Source: Longimicrobium sp. (GTDB lineage: Bacteria > Gemmatimonadota > Gemmatimonadetes > Longimicrobiales > Longimicrobiaceae). Taken from it: DNA of 64,000 nucleotides. Of this stretch, positions 17,492 to 25,170 are shown one piece after another. The first letter of the stretch is position 1, and the number at the start of each line of letters is the position of its first letter. The DNA lies in assembly GCF_036388275.1 (NCBI RefSeq), contig NZ_DASVSF010000076.1:68324-132323 (forward strand), in the 5' to 3' direction. The notes beneath the pieces were generated by a model that saw nothing but the letters and a program-made list of their open reading frames with translations, did not search any database and was not told the origin of the DNA. The translations under genes were made by a program, and so were the position numbers.

Positions 17492-17796
17492 GCGACGACA
17501 CCACTCCCGTGGACGTGGGGCCTACGGAGGATGGGTCGCAGCTCCGCATCCGCTGGAAGGACGGCGCGGTGTCGGACTACCAGCCGCGCTACCTGCGGCT
17601 GAGCTGCCCGTGCGCGGGGTGCGTGGACGAGATGACGGGCCGTCCCCTGATCGACCCGGGGCGCATTCCCATGGACGTGCATCCACTCTCGGTGGAGTAC
17701 GTGGGCGAGTACGCGCTGCGGTTCGACTGGAGCGACGGGCACCGGACGGGCATCTACCCGTGGGACTACCTGCGCGAGATTTCGCTCACCACCTGA
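17488..17796 (+). CDS. DUF971 (GBBH-like N-terminal) domain protein
   Basis: A 102-residue protein made of one DUF971 domain: LRIRWKDGAVSDYQPRYLRL, CPCAGCVDEMTG, and FDWSDGHRTGIYPWDYLRE. This module is the N-terminal domain of gamma-butyrobetaine hydroxylase and also occurs alone or fused to Mrp/ApbC iron-sulfur carriers. The CxCxxC cysteines could bind metal. Its role as a single-domain protein is unknown; an iron-sulfur link is inference from fusions. GTG 17488 overlaps the preceding stop, so it is translationally coupled to the DUF2911 gene. Confidence 0.85.
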   Translation: MSDDTTPVDVGPTEDGSQLRIRWKDGAVSDYQPRYLRLSCPCAGCVDEMTGRPLIDPGRIPMDVHPLSVEYVGEYALRFDWSDGHRTGIYPWDYLREISLTT

Positions 17797-17821
17797 GGCG
17801 CGCGCTCCGATCCGAATGACG

Positions 17822-17854
17822 GAAGCCCACCGTGGCCGCGCCGGGGTGGGCTTC
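17822..17854. terminator. Bidirectional terminator hairpin between converging genes
   Basis: GAAGCCCACC (17822-17831) pairs with GGTGGGCTTC (17845-17854), followed by GCTTTCATC. It serves the DUF971 gene and, from the other side, the response regulator gene. Confidence 0.75.
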
Positions 17855-17877
17855 GCTTTCATCTCGACGGATCGCGA

Positions 17878-18264
17878 TCAGCCGGCTGCCTTCTCCGGCG
17901 GGCCGATCAGCGTGCGTACCTCCTGCAGCAGGTGCGGGGGCATGCAGGGCTTGATCAGCAGGCCATCGAAGCCCTCGGCAATCATGCGGTCGCGATCCAC
18001 CGAAAGCGCCATGGCGGTGAGCACCACGATCGGCACGCGGGCGGTGCGCGGGTCGTCGCGCAGCACGCGCATGGCCTGGCGCCCGTCCATCACCGGCATC
18101 GCCAGGTCCATCAGCACCAGGTCGGGCATGTGCTGGCGCACCAGCTCCACCGCGTCGCGGCCATTGGCGGCGTCGAGGGTGCCATAGCCCTCGCGCTCCA
18201 GCACGGCCAGCAGGGCCACCCGGTTGTCTTCGTGGTCGTCGACGAGAAGGATGGTCTTGGGCAT
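17878..18264 (-). CDS. Single-domain response regulator (CheY-like receiver)
   Basis: A 128-residue receiver domain with no output domain. The acidic pocket is VDDHED at 9-14, the phospho-acceptor is in VLMDLAMPVMDG (about residue 54), the conserved Thr is in VLTAMA, and the Lys in LIKPCMPP. It would relay phosphate to another protein or act by allostery, as CheY and Spo0F do. No kinase gene is adjacent; the hybrid-free histidine kinase at 56.8-59.3 kb is far away. The start is taken at MPKTILLVDD; an upstream frame adds 31 arginine-rich residues that are not family-like. Confidence 0.92.
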   Translation of the reverse strand: MPKTILLVDDHEDNRVALLAVLEREGYGTLDAANGRDAVELVRQHMPDLVLMDLAMPVMDGRQAMRVLRDDPRTARVPIVVLTAMALSVDRDRMIAEGFDGLLIKPCMPPHLLQEVRTLIGPPEKAAG

Positions 18265-18382
18265 CCGCGGGGCGGCAGCGTGCGCAAATGGCCGCCGGGT
18301 GTCCGAGCCTCGGCGGAACAGCCTGGGTGGATGGGCTGAACCCTGCAGAATCCGCAAGAACGGAGCCGGGGCGAGCTCCGCG

Positions 18383-18931
18383 TCAGCCGAAAAGGTCCTG
18401 CTGCGGCGTCGCGGGATAGGTGACGAGTCCGTCCGCGTGCACCACGGCGTGGGGAGAAAGGCGGGCCTCCGCCGCCGGCCCCGGGCCGATGATGTCGGCC
18501 ACGGGAACGCCGCGGGCCAGCAGCGCGTCGGTGATCAGGCGGCGGTGGCAGCGCCAGGGCACCGCTTCGGCGCACATGATGGCCGGCGTGCGCCCCCGCG
18601 CGTCGTCCATCAGCCGCTGCAGCGCGGCCTGGAAGGGCGGGGTGGCCGTATAGTCGGCGTAGGCGCGAAAGGCGGCGTGCCGCCACGCCGTGTTGGGCGA
18701 CGGGGCGGCGCCGCGCTCCGTCGTCCGCCGCCCGCCGAGCGCTTCCTCGTGCCGGTAGCCGATGCCGGCTTCGGCGAGCGCCGCCGCCAGCGCGTCGCTC
18801 CCGAACTGCGGATGGCGGCGAGACCCGGGAAAGCGCCGCACGTCCACCAGCAGCTGCACGCCGTTGTCCCGCAGCAGCTCCAGGAACTCGGCCGTCGTGC
18901 GGGTGGAATGGCCGATGGTGAAGATGGTCAC
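18383..18931 (-). CDS. DUF488 family protein
   Basis: A 182-residue DUF488 protein. The signature IFTIGHSTRTTAEFLELLRDN, VDVRRFPGSRRHPQF, and CAEAVPWRCHRRLITDAL are all present. DUF488 is a Rossmann-like fold of unknown chemistry; the conserved cysteine plus the CHR pair suggest a metal or thiol function. The start is GTG 18931, which forms the edge of a 9-mer repeat array. The gene follows the YceI gene on the same strand with a spacer of only repeats. Confidence 0.88.
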   Translation of the reverse strand: MTIFTIGHSTRTTAEFLELLRDNGVQLLVDVRRFPGSRRHPQFGSDALAAALAEAGIGYRHEEALGGRRTTERGAAPSPNTAWRHAAFRAYADYTATPPFQAALQRLMDDARGRTPAIMCAEAVPWRCHRRLITDALLARGVPVADIIGPGPAAEARLSPHAVVHADGLVTYPATPQQDLFG

Positions 18932-18932
18932 G

Positions 18933-19024
18933 ACGGTAACTACGGTAAGAACGGTAACGACGGAAAGGCACGGCGTCGCGTGGTTCCCACGTCGTTACCG
19001 TGTCGACCGTCGTTACCGTCGTTA
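18933..19024. repeat. Inverted 9-mer array filling the yceI-DUF488 junction
   Basis: Left side: ACGGTAACT, ACGGTAAGA, ACGGTAACG, ACGGAAAGG in tandem (18933-18968). Right side: CGTCGTTAC-type units at 18989-19024 with CCGTCGTTA twice (19007-19015, 19016-19024). The right units are reverse complements of the left. The final TTA of the last unit (19022-19024) is the TAA stop codon of the YceI gene, and the left edge touches the DUF488 start. Confidence 0.85.
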
Positions 19025-19651
19025 CGGCTGTTCCACCGCGGAGATGGCGATGCTGATGCGCACCTCGTCGCCCAGCACCGCGCCGCCGGCTTCGGCCGCG
19101 CGGTTCCAGGAGACGCCGTAATCCATGCGGTCGATGGTGGTCTGCGCCTCGAAGCCGATGCGCCGCTTGCCCACCGCGCCGCTGACCTCCGTCAGCTCGC
19201 CCTCCAGCACCACGGGCCGGGTGACGCCGCGGATGGTGAGGTTGCCGTGCACGCGCAGCTCGCGCCCATCCACCGCCACGCGGGTGCTGCGGAAGGTGAT
19301 GACGGGGTGGTTGGGGGCATCGAAGAAGTCGGCGGAGCGAAGGTGCGTGTCGCGCCGTTCGTTGTTGGTGTCGATGCTGGCGGTCTGGATGTCGACCTCC
19401 ACCGATCCGCCCGCCAGGCTGGCCGGGTCGGCGACGATGGTGCCGCTCCACTGGTTGAACTGCCCGCTCACGCGGCTGACCAGGTGCCGGATGCGGAAGG
19501 TGAGCTCCGAGTGCGACGTGTCGATCCGCCACCTCACCGGCGCCGCCGCCACCGCCACGGGCGGCGCCTCGGCCGCGCGCGCGCCGCCCACACCGGCCGA
19601 CAGCATCAGCGCCGGCACCATCACCACGGCCATCATCCCACGAACCCGCAT
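19022..19651 (-). CDS. YceI family periplasmic protein
   Basis: A 209-residue secreted lipocalin-like protein. A signal peptide spans about residues 1-26 (ending GARAAEA). The YceI fold is marked by WRIDTSHSELTFRIRHLVSRVSG, VEVDIQTASIDTNNERRDTHLRS, FDAPNHPVITFRS and GNLTIRGVTRPVVLEGE. YceI-like proteins bind polyprenoid or amphiphilic lipids in the periplasm. Both ends of the gene lie against 9-mer arrays, and the stop codon is part of one of them. Confidence 0.93.
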   Translation of the reverse strand: MRVRGMMAVVMVPALMLSAGVGGARAAEAPPVAVAAAPVRWRIDTSHSELTFRIRHLVSRVSGQFNQWSGTIVADPASLAGGSVEVDIQTASIDTNNERRDTHLRSADFFDAPNHPVITFRSTRVAVDGRELRVHGNLTIRGVTRPVVLEGELTEVSGAVGKRRIGFEAQTTIDRMDYGVSWNRAAEAGGAVLGDEVRISIAISAVEQP

Positions 19652-19678
19652 GTCTCTTTATCTCTTGGAGAAGGTAAA

Positions 19679-19792
19679 AACGCTGACCACGGCAAGAACG
19701 GTAACGGAAACGGCAACCAGGGCCAACCCCGGCATCCACCGTGTCGACCGTAGTTACCGTTGTGACCGTAGTTACCGCAGTTACCGCCGTGA
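19679..19792. repeat. Inverted 9-mer array at the TPR-lipoprotein/yceI junction
   Basis: Six 9-mers run from 19739 to 19792: CCGTGTCGA, CCGTAGTTA, CCGTTGTGA, CCGTAGTTA, CCGCAGTTA, CCGCCGTGA. Looser inverted units (ACGGCAAGA, ACGGTAACGG, ACGGCAACC) lie at about 19689-19718. The TTA at 19781-19783 is the stop codon of the TPR gene, and the last unit encodes its final residues. Confidence 0.8.
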
Positions 19793-20731
19793 CTTCAGCA
19801 GCCGGCGCAGCTCCGCCTCGGACGCGATGTAGCCGAACGGGGTCCAGTTCTCGGCCGAGGTCACGCGCCAGAAGATTTCCTCGGCCTGCTCGGGACGGCC
19901 GTTGTACAGGTGCCAGTTGCCCACGGCGTAGCCCTGCGTGGCCAGCGTCGTCGCGTCGCCGCCCGCCGCCAAGAGCGAATCGGGCGCCACGCGGCCCTGG
20001 TACATCATCAGGCGCCGGTGGTACGCCTGGTTTTCGACCACGTCCATCTCCGGCCGCACCGCCGCCAGCACCTGGGCGGCCTCGTCGTCGCGGCGCAGGC
20101 GGCGGAGCGACATGTACAGCCAGTCGATGGCCGCCACGCGCTCGTCGTCGTTGCGCGACAGGGTCAGCGCGTTGCGGAAGGAGTACTGCGCGTGGGGAAA
20201 CTCGCCGCGAAGGTAGTACGCCAGCCCCAGGTGGTACCACACGTTGAACTGCAGCGTGGTGCGCGGCTCGTTGCGCGCGTTGGGAATGCCGTCGGGCTCG
20301 ATTTCGATGGGACGGCGGCCGATGAGCCGCGCGGCATGGTCCAGGTCGGACACGGCGCGGTCGAAGTCGCGCACGGTGATGTAGCGGTGGCCCCGATGGC
20401 GGTAGAAGCGCGGATCGCCGGGGTGCTTGCGGATGCCCTCGCCGAAGATGGCGATGGCGTCGCGGTAGCGGCCCAGGTACGCCACGCGCCGGCCCAGCCA
20501 CAGGATGGCGTCGGCGTTGTCGGGGTCGCGCTCGTACGCGTCGTACGCCTCGGAAAGCTGTGCCTCCAGCCGCTGCCGCGTTTCCAGCGGAAGCTCGGGC
20601 GCGTACAGCGGGGCGCCCAGCAGCGACACGGCTTCGGGCGTGCCGGAGGCCGTGGGCGGCGCACGGCGCACGCCCGCACAGGCGGTCAGCAGCAGGGCCG
20701 AAAGCAGCGCGAGCGCGGCGGCGAGCCTCAT
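19781..20731 (-). CDS. TPR-repeat lipoprotein
   Basis: A 316-residue lipoprotein. The lipobox LLLTAC places lipidation near residue 18. Tetratricopeptide-like helices follow: YDAYERDPDNADAILWLGRRVAYLGRYRDAIAIF, HPGDPRFYRHRGHRYITVRDFDRAVSDLDHAARL, and NVWYHLGLAYYLRGEFPHAQYSFRNAL. These form a protein-binding superhelix, probably at the outer or inner membrane. The partner is unknown. Its last codons (SRR) and stop are part of a 9-mer array. Confidence 0.85.
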   Translation of the reverse strand: MRLAAALALLSALLLTACAGVRRAPPTASGTPEAVSLLGAPLYAPELPLETRQRLEAQLSEAYDAYERDPDNADAILWLGRRVAYLGRYRDAIAIFGEGIRKHPGDPRFYRHRGHRYITVRDFDRAVSDLDHAARLIGRRPIEIEPDGIPNARNEPRTTLQFNVWYHLGLAYYLRGEFPHAQYSFRNALTLSRNDDERVAAIDWLYMSLRRLRRDDEAAQVLAAVRPEMDVVENQAYHRRLMMYQGRVAPDSLLAAGGDATTLATQGYAVGNWHLYNGRPEQAEEIFWRVTSAENWTPFGYIASEAELRRLLKSRR

Positions 20732-20921
20732 GAAAGAGTCGCGGTTTCCAGGTACGGTGCGCGAAACGCGGCCGAACCGCCGCGCCGGGCGGGCCCGTTC
20801 GGCGGGGGGTGGAAGCAAGGGCCGATGATGACGGACGAGTTGCAGGATACCCCCGGAGCGCCGCGTTGAAAAGGGGGAAGCACTCGGGGCGTTCCCTTGG
20901 GGCCGCAACGTACTCCGAGCG

Positions 20922-21671
20922 TCAGCGCACGCGGTACGGGATGGTGATTTCGCCGGGGACGGGCTGCCCGTCCTCGGTGGCGGGCGCAAAGTCCAGGATG
21001 CGGACGGCGGCGAGCAGGTGGGCGTCGCTGCCCCGGAGCACGCCCGCCCGCTCCACCCGGACGCCGACCACGTTCCCGGCCGCATCCAGCGACACGCGCA
21101 GCCACACCGTCCCTCCACTGCCCACGGAGGGCGCGGGCGAGGAGTCGCGGACGTCGCCCCAGCCGCGGTTGGCCGCGGCCGAGAACGGCCCCATCCCCGG
21201 GTCGCGGAGCGCGGGCGGGCACACCACGCTGCGCTCCACCTTCAGCGCCGGCTGCTCGCCCAGTTCCATCCGCAGCCGTACGCCCCATTCGCGGTCCGCG
21301 GGCGGCGTGGTGCGGCGGTGGGCATAGGCGAGGGCCTGGAGCGAGTCGGCCAGGACGGGACCGACGCGGTGCTCGATCACCTGGCGCCTGACGTTCAGCC
21401 CGTGGGGATCGTACCGCAGGGAGAACACCACGGGCCCCGTGGGCCGCCCGGCGTGGCGCCACGCGACCGCCGCGGCGTTCACCAGCCCGGCCGAGTCCAC
21501 CAGCGCCGCCGCGGCGGGAAGCTCGCGCGGCTCCCGGGCGGCCTGGCACGTGCGCTGGGGCCGCCCCGGGCCGTCCCCCGGCACCGCAGTCCCGCCCTGC
21601 GCACCGGCGCAGGCGGAAACGGCCATCAGGGCGGCGGCGAACAGCGGAAGGAGTGGGCGACGAGGGCTCAT
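20922..21671 (-). CDS. Lipoprotein with TonB C-terminal-like domain
   Basis: A 249-residue lipoprotein with lipobox MAVSAC near residue 20. The last 90 residues (SVGSGGTVWLRVSLDAAGNVVGVRVERAG, then LLAAVRILDFAPATEDGQPVPGEITIPYRVR) match the TonB/TolA C-terminal domain pattern (V-x-V-D-x-x-G and the final beta strand). Unlike true TonB there is no N-terminal membrane helix with a proline-rich spanner, so it cannot couple to ExbBD directly. A binding or scaffolding role is more likely. Confidence 0.7.
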   Translation of the reverse strand: MSPRRPLLPLFAAALMAVSACAGAQGGTAVPGDGPGRPQRTCQAAREPRELPAAAALVDSAGLVNAAAVAWRHAGRPTGPVVFSLRYDPHGLNVRRQVIEHRVGPVLADSLQALAYAHRRTTPPADREWGVRLRMELGEQPALKVERSVVCPPALRDPGMGPFSAAANRGWGDVRDSSPAPSVGSGGTVWLRVSLDAAGNVVGVRVERAGVLRGSDAHLLAAVRILDFAPATEDGQPVPGEITIPYRVR

Positions 21672-21861
21672 CGTCTTGACCGGGAATCGTGGGAAGGCGA
21701 CGACGGGGCGGCGCATGTCCGCGAAGCACGGCGCTGCATCGGAGGTGCCACGTCCGCGGGGTTTGACCGCCATCCCGACCCTGCATACGTTTGGAAGGGC
21801 GGGGCGGGCGTGGACGCGCCTGGCCCCGCACACAGAGTACACCTCTACTCCGGTGCCCGCC

Positions 21862-22407
21862 ATGCGCTACTCCATCGCCTGCCTTCTGGCCCTCGCGGCC
21901 TGCACTCCCGCCCTCCAGCCGGCCGCCAGCACCGGGGGCAACAACACCCAGGTGGTTACCAGCGCCGAGGCGCTGAGCGTGACCACCGAGTCGGAGTTCC
22001 GGGTTGTCTCGACCAGCGTGGGCGCTCCCGTCGCACGGGTGCTGGAGGTGCTGCCCGCCGTCTACCAGGAGCTGGGGCTGTCGCCCGCCGCGGAGCCGAC
22101 CGTGCGCACCGTCCGCGCGCAGGGCGTCATGGCGCGCCGGTTCCAGGGCCAGGCCACGTCCAGCTATTTCGATTGTGGGCGCGGCCAGTTCGGGGTGGAG
22201 ATCGCCACGCAGTACGAGGTGCGCTTCAACCTGCAGACGACGGTGCAGCCGGGGAGCAGCCCCGAGTCGGCGCGGCTGGATTCGGGCGTGGAAGCGTATG
22301 CGCGCAACAACGACGGCTCCGCCAACGCCCTGCTCGCCGTCTGCCACACGCGCGGCAAGCTGGAGGAGCTGATCGCCGCCCGCATTCGCGAAAAGCTGGG
22401 GGCGTGA
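21862..22407 (+). CDS. Lipoprotein of unknown function
   Basis: A 181-residue protein beginning MRYSIACLLALAAC, a clear lipobox with the cysteine at residue 14. The mature part is beta-rich: VARVLEVLPAVYQELGL, VRAQGVMARRFQGQATSSYFDCG, ATQYEVRFNLQTTVQP. The two remaining cysteines (YFDCG and AVCHT) may form a disulfide. I do not recognise a family. It is divergent from the TonB-domain lipoprotein gene and is followed by the L,D-transpeptidase gene 38 bases later. Confidence 0.65.
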   Translation: MRYSIACLLALAACTPALQPAASTGGNNTQVVTSAEALSVTTESEFRVVSTSVGAPVARVLEVLPAVYQELGLSPAAEPTVRTVRAQGVMARRFQGQATSSYFDCGRGQFGVEIATQYEVRFNLQTTVQPGSSPESARLDSGVEAYARNNDGSANALLAVCHTRGKLEELIAARIREKLGA

Positions 22408-22445
22408 CCACGCGTCTCGACCCGTCCCGCAACCCCGTGCATTCC

Positions 22446-23195
22446 ATGCGCATGCGGCCGTTCACCGCCGTGCTCCTGGCGCTGGCCGCCGCACGGTGCG
22501 CGCCCGCGCAGCCCGTGCCGCGTGCCGCCACGGACGCGAGCACGCAGATGGTGGTGGTGACCACGGCGGGATGGGACACGGTGAACGCCGTCCTTCAGCG
22601 CTACGAGCGGGCGGGCGCGGACCAGCCATGGCACGCCGTGGGCGGCGCCATCCCCGCCGCCGTGGGGCGCACGGGCGTGGCGTGGGGCGACGGGCTGCAC
22701 CCCGAGCCCGGCGCGGGGCCGCGCAAGCGCGAGGGAGACGGCAAGGCGCCCGCCGGCATCTTCGCCCTGAGCTCCGCGTTCGGCTACGCGGGGGCCGACG
22801 AGGCCGCGTGGGTGCGCATGCCGTACGTGCAGGTGGACGCGAGCATCGAGTGCGTGGACGATTCCCGCTCGCGCTACTACAACCGCCGGGTAGACCGCGA
22901 CACCATCGCCCAGCCGGACTGGACGAGCCACGAAGAGCTCCGCCGCCCCGATCACCTGTACCGCTGGGGCGTGTGGGTGGACCACAACTCCAACCCGCCG
23001 CGGCCCATGGGCGGGTCGTGCATCTTCCTTCACGTCTGGGGCGGCCCGGGGGTGGCCACCAGCGGCTGCACCGCCATGGCCGAAGGGGACCTGCGCGCCG
23101 TGCTGGCCTGGCTGGACCCCCGCGCCCGCCCCGTGCTGGTGCAGCTTCCCCGCGCCGAGTACGCCTCCCTGCGCGCCGCGTGGGACCTGCCGTGA
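22446..23195 (+). CDS. L,D-transpeptidase (YkuD-type) family protein
   Basis: A 249-residue exported enzyme. The N-terminus is a lipoprotein-like signal (LALAAARCAP). The catalytic part shows CIFLHVWGGPGVATSGCTAM near residues 195-215, the HxxxxxxxxxSxGC pattern of YkuD enzymes, with the nucleophilic cysteine in SGCTA. The segment REGDGKAPAGIFALSSAFGYA is the usual substrate-facing loop of the ErfK/YbiS/YafK/YnhG group. Such enzymes make 3-3 cross-links in peptidoglycan or attach proteins to it. An operon with the preceding lipoprotein is likely. Confidence 0.9.
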   Translation: MRMRPFTAVLLALAAARCAPAQPVPRAATDASTQMVVVTTAGWDTVNAVLQRYERAGADQPWHAVGGAIPAAVGRTGVAWGDGLHPEPGAGPRKREGDGKAPAGIFALSSAFGYAGADEAAWVRMPYVQVDASIECVDDSRSRYYNRRVDRDTIAQPDWTSHEELRRPDHLYRWGVWVDHNSNPPRPMGGSCIFLHVWGGPGVATSGCTAMAEGDLRAVLAWLDPRARPVLVQLPRAEYASLRAAWDLP

Positions 23196-23252
23196 CGCCG
23201 CGTTGACGCGCGTGCCAGCGTTTTTCCGGCCGCGCGTGTCTAACCCTGCAGG

Positions 23253-23804
23253 ATGAGCGACGACGACGCCCGCCTGGTGCAACGGGCGCTGGCCGGGCAG
23301 GCCGGGGCGGCAGACGCCCTGCTGCGCGCCCACGCCGGCACCGCCTACGCCGTGGCCCTGGCCGTCACGCGCAACCCCCACGATGCCGAAGACGTGGTGC
23401 AGGACGCCATGGTCCTGGCGCTGGAACGCCTGGCCGAGTGCCGCGACCCGCGCAAGTTCGGGGGATGGCTGGTCCGCATCGTCCGCAACCGCGCCCTGAA
23501 CCATCGCCGCTACCTGGGCATTCGCGCCGCCGAGCCGCTGGACGACGCCGGCCACGCCGCCTCGCCCGATTCGCCCGCCGCCGACGCCGAGCGCGCGGAC
23601 CTGCGCGACCGGCTGACGGAGGCCATGTCGGGGCTCACGCAGGGGCAGCGCGAGGTGCTGCTGATGCACGACCTGGAAGGCTGGAAGCACCGCGAGATCG
23701 GCGACGTGCTGGGGATGCCCGAAGGCACCGTTCGATACCACCTGTTCAACGCCCGCCGCGCGGTTCGCGCCCGCTTGCAGGCCCTGGTTCGCGAGGAGGA
23801 ATGA
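23253..23804 (+). CDS. ECF-type RNA polymerase sigma factor
   Basis: A 183-residue ECF sigma factor. Region 2: HAGTAYAVALAVTRNPHDAEDVVQDAMVLALERL with GGWLVRIVRNRALNHRR. Region 4: LTQGQREVLLMHDLEGWKHREIGDVLGMPEGTVRYHLFNARRAVRARL. The stop overlaps the next start (ATGA). It leads a four-gene operon with a membrane partner, a Spy/CpxP-like protein and a DoxX protein, which suggests control of an envelope or redox stress response. Confidence 0.94.
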   Translation: MSDDDARLVQRALAGQAGAADALLRAHAGTAYAVALAVTRNPHDAEDVVQDAMVLALERLAECRDPRKFGGWLVRIVRNRALNHRRYLGIRAAEPLDDAGHAASPDSPAADAERADLRDRLTEAMSGLTQGQREVLLMHDLEGWKHREIGDVLGMPEGTVRYHLFNARRAVRARLQALVREEE

Positions 23805-24154
23805 TGGAGCCGGAGCCGATCGACCTTTCACCGCTGGCCCTGCCGGCGCACCGCCGCGAGCGCCTGATCGGCGCCGTGCTGGCGCGCGCCCGGGTGGGCG
23901 TGGTGCAGCGCACGCCGCTTTCGGAGCTGGCCGGCTGGGCGCGTCCCACGCTGGCCGCCGCCGCCGTGGTCGCCGCGCTGTCGCTGGGGCTGCTGACCCG
24001 CACGGGGCCCGCCGCCGCCGAGCCGCTGCCCCTGACCGTGGCCGACGCGCTGAGCATTCCGGGGCCCGCGAGCGACTGGGTGGCCGAAGACCGGCCGCCC
24101 ACCGAAGAAGACCTGCTGGCCCAGTGGGACGACGAAGTGAACGATGCACGCTGA
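23801..24154 (+). CDS. Small membrane protein, putative anti-sigma factor
   Basis: A 117-residue protein whose start overlaps the sigma stop (ATGATGG). It has one membrane helix (about 47-65, RPTLAAAAVVAALSLGLL), a short cytosolic N-terminus (PAHRRERLIGAVLARAR), and an acidic tail ending EDLLAQWDDEVNDAR. There is no Hx3Cx2C zinc motif, so it is not a ZAS protein. Location and topology fit an anti-sigma partner, but that is inference from position. Confidence 0.65.
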   Translation: MMEPEPIDLSPLALPAHRRERLIGAVLARARVGVVQRTPLSELAGWARPTLAAAAVVAALSLGLLTRTGPAAAEPLPLTVADALSIPGPASDWVAEDRPPTEEDLLAQWDDEVNDAR

Positions 24155-24178
24155 ACTGACACACCCGGGGGTACGCCC

Positions 24179-24613
24179 GTGAACCGGCCCAGCCGCACGC
24201 GCCTGATGGGAATGGGGATGCTGGTGGTGACGTTCGCCGTCGGCCTGCTGGCTGGCGCCGCGTCCAGCCGGGCCCTTTCCGCCCGCGAAGCCGAGCCCCA
24301 GGCCGCCACGGCGGCCGAATGCTCGGACCGCCGCGGGCCGCACTCCATCTTCGAAAAGCTTTCGCTGTCGCCCGAGCAGCGCCAGCGCATCGACGGCATC
24401 ATGGCTCGCCGCCGCGCCCGGATGGACACCGTCTGGCAGGAGCACGGGGCGCCCATCCGCGCGGCGCACGACAGCGCGCGGGCAGAGGTCCGCCAGGTGC
24501 TCACCCCCGCGCAGCAGGCGGAGTACGACCGCCTTCGCGCCAGCCACCGCGCCGAGCGCGAGCGGCGCGAAGCCAAGGAGAAGCAGGGCCTGACGGACGG
24601 CGGACCGCGGTGA
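24179..24613 (+). CDS. Spy/CpxP-like periplasmic protein
   Basis: A 144-residue protein with an N-terminal membrane anchor (MGMLVVTFAVGLLAGAASS) and a long helical region: IFEKLSLSPEQRQRIDGIMARRRARMDTVWQEH and EVRQVLTPAQQAEYDRLRASHRAER. The two LSPEQ/LTPAQ motifs are the LTxxQ repeats of Spy, CpxP and CnrX-type metal or stress sensors. It is probably a periplasmic chaperone or zinc sensor that works with the ECF module. The start is GTG 24179 with GGGGGTA upstream. Confidence 0.8.
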   Translation: MNRPSRTRLMGMGMLVVTFAVGLLAGAASSRALSAREAEPQAATAAECSDRRGPHSIFEKLSLSPEQRQRIDGIMARRRARMDTVWQEHGAPIRAAHDSARAEVRQVLTPAQQAEYDRLRASHRAERERREAKEKQGLTDGGPR

Positions 24614-24657
24614 GCATTCGGGCGGACGATGGCAACCGCGGGGAGCGGGAGGGGCGG

Positions 24658-25098
24658 ATGGGGGAAAGGCAATTCTTCATGCACCGCTTCGAAGAGGCCA
24701 CGCTGGCGCTGCTGCGCGTGGTTTCGGGGCTGATGCTGATGCAGCACGGCGCGCAGAAGCTGTTCGGCGAGCTGGGTGGATGGCGCGGCACGCCCGGCGC
24801 CACGGCTCCGCTGCTGTCGCAGAGCGGGGTGGCGGGGATGCTGGAGATGTTCGTGGCGCCGCTGCTGGTGGTGGGGCTGTTCACGCGGCCGGTGGCGTTC
24901 CTCCTTTCGGGAATGCTGGCCGTGGCCTACTTCCAGTCGCACGCGCCGGATGGGTTCTGGCCCATCGTCAACCGGGGCGAGCTGGCGGCGCTGTACTGCT
25001 TCGTCTTCTTCTACTTCTCCGCCCGCGGCGGGGGAAAGTACAGCGTAGACGCCTGGCGCGACCGCCGGCACAACGTGCGGAACCTGCGCCGGATCTGA
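24658..25098 (+). CDS. DoxX family membrane protein
   Basis: A 146-residue membrane protein with four helices. DoxX features include LALLRVVSGLMLMQHGAQKLFGELGGW, VAGMLEMFVAPLLVVGLFTRPVAFLLSGMLAVAYFQSH and the polar NRGELAALYCFVFFYFSARG. DoxX proteins act in thiosulfate oxidation or oxidative-stress complexes with SodA and SseA in other organisms; no such partner is here. ATG 24658 has GGAGG at 24648-24652; a shorter start at 24679 is also plausible. A terminator follows immediately. Confidence 0.88.
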   Translation: MGERQFFMHRFEEATLALLRVVSGLMLMQHGAQKLFGELGGWRGTPGATAPLLSQSGVAGMLEMFVAPLLVVGLFTRPVAFLLSGMLAVAYFQSHAPDGFWPIVNRGELAALYCFVFFYFSARGGGKYSVDAWRDRRHNVRNLRRI

Positions 25099-25121
25099 GC
25101 GGGAGCCGCGGAACGAACGAG

Positions 25122-25155
25122 AGAGGCCGGACGCCCAGCGCCCGGCCTCTTTTTC
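25122..25155 (+). terminator. Intrinsic terminator after the DoxX operon
   Basis: AGAGGCCGG (25122-25130) pairs with CCGGCCTCT (25142-25150) and is followed by TTTTTC, a standard rho-independent terminator. The opposite face could also serve the convergent gene that ends at 25171. Confidence 0.85.
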
Positions 25156-25170
25156 TGTTCTCCGCGTTCG

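Noticed and set aside
18933..19792. Short tandem units considered as a CRISPR array
   Set aside because: Units are 9 bases with no unique spacers and no cas genes nearby.
20732..21118. N-terminal extension of the TPR lipoprotein
   Set aside because: The lipobox signal begins at ATG 20731; upstream residues are basic and antisense to the TonB-domain gene.
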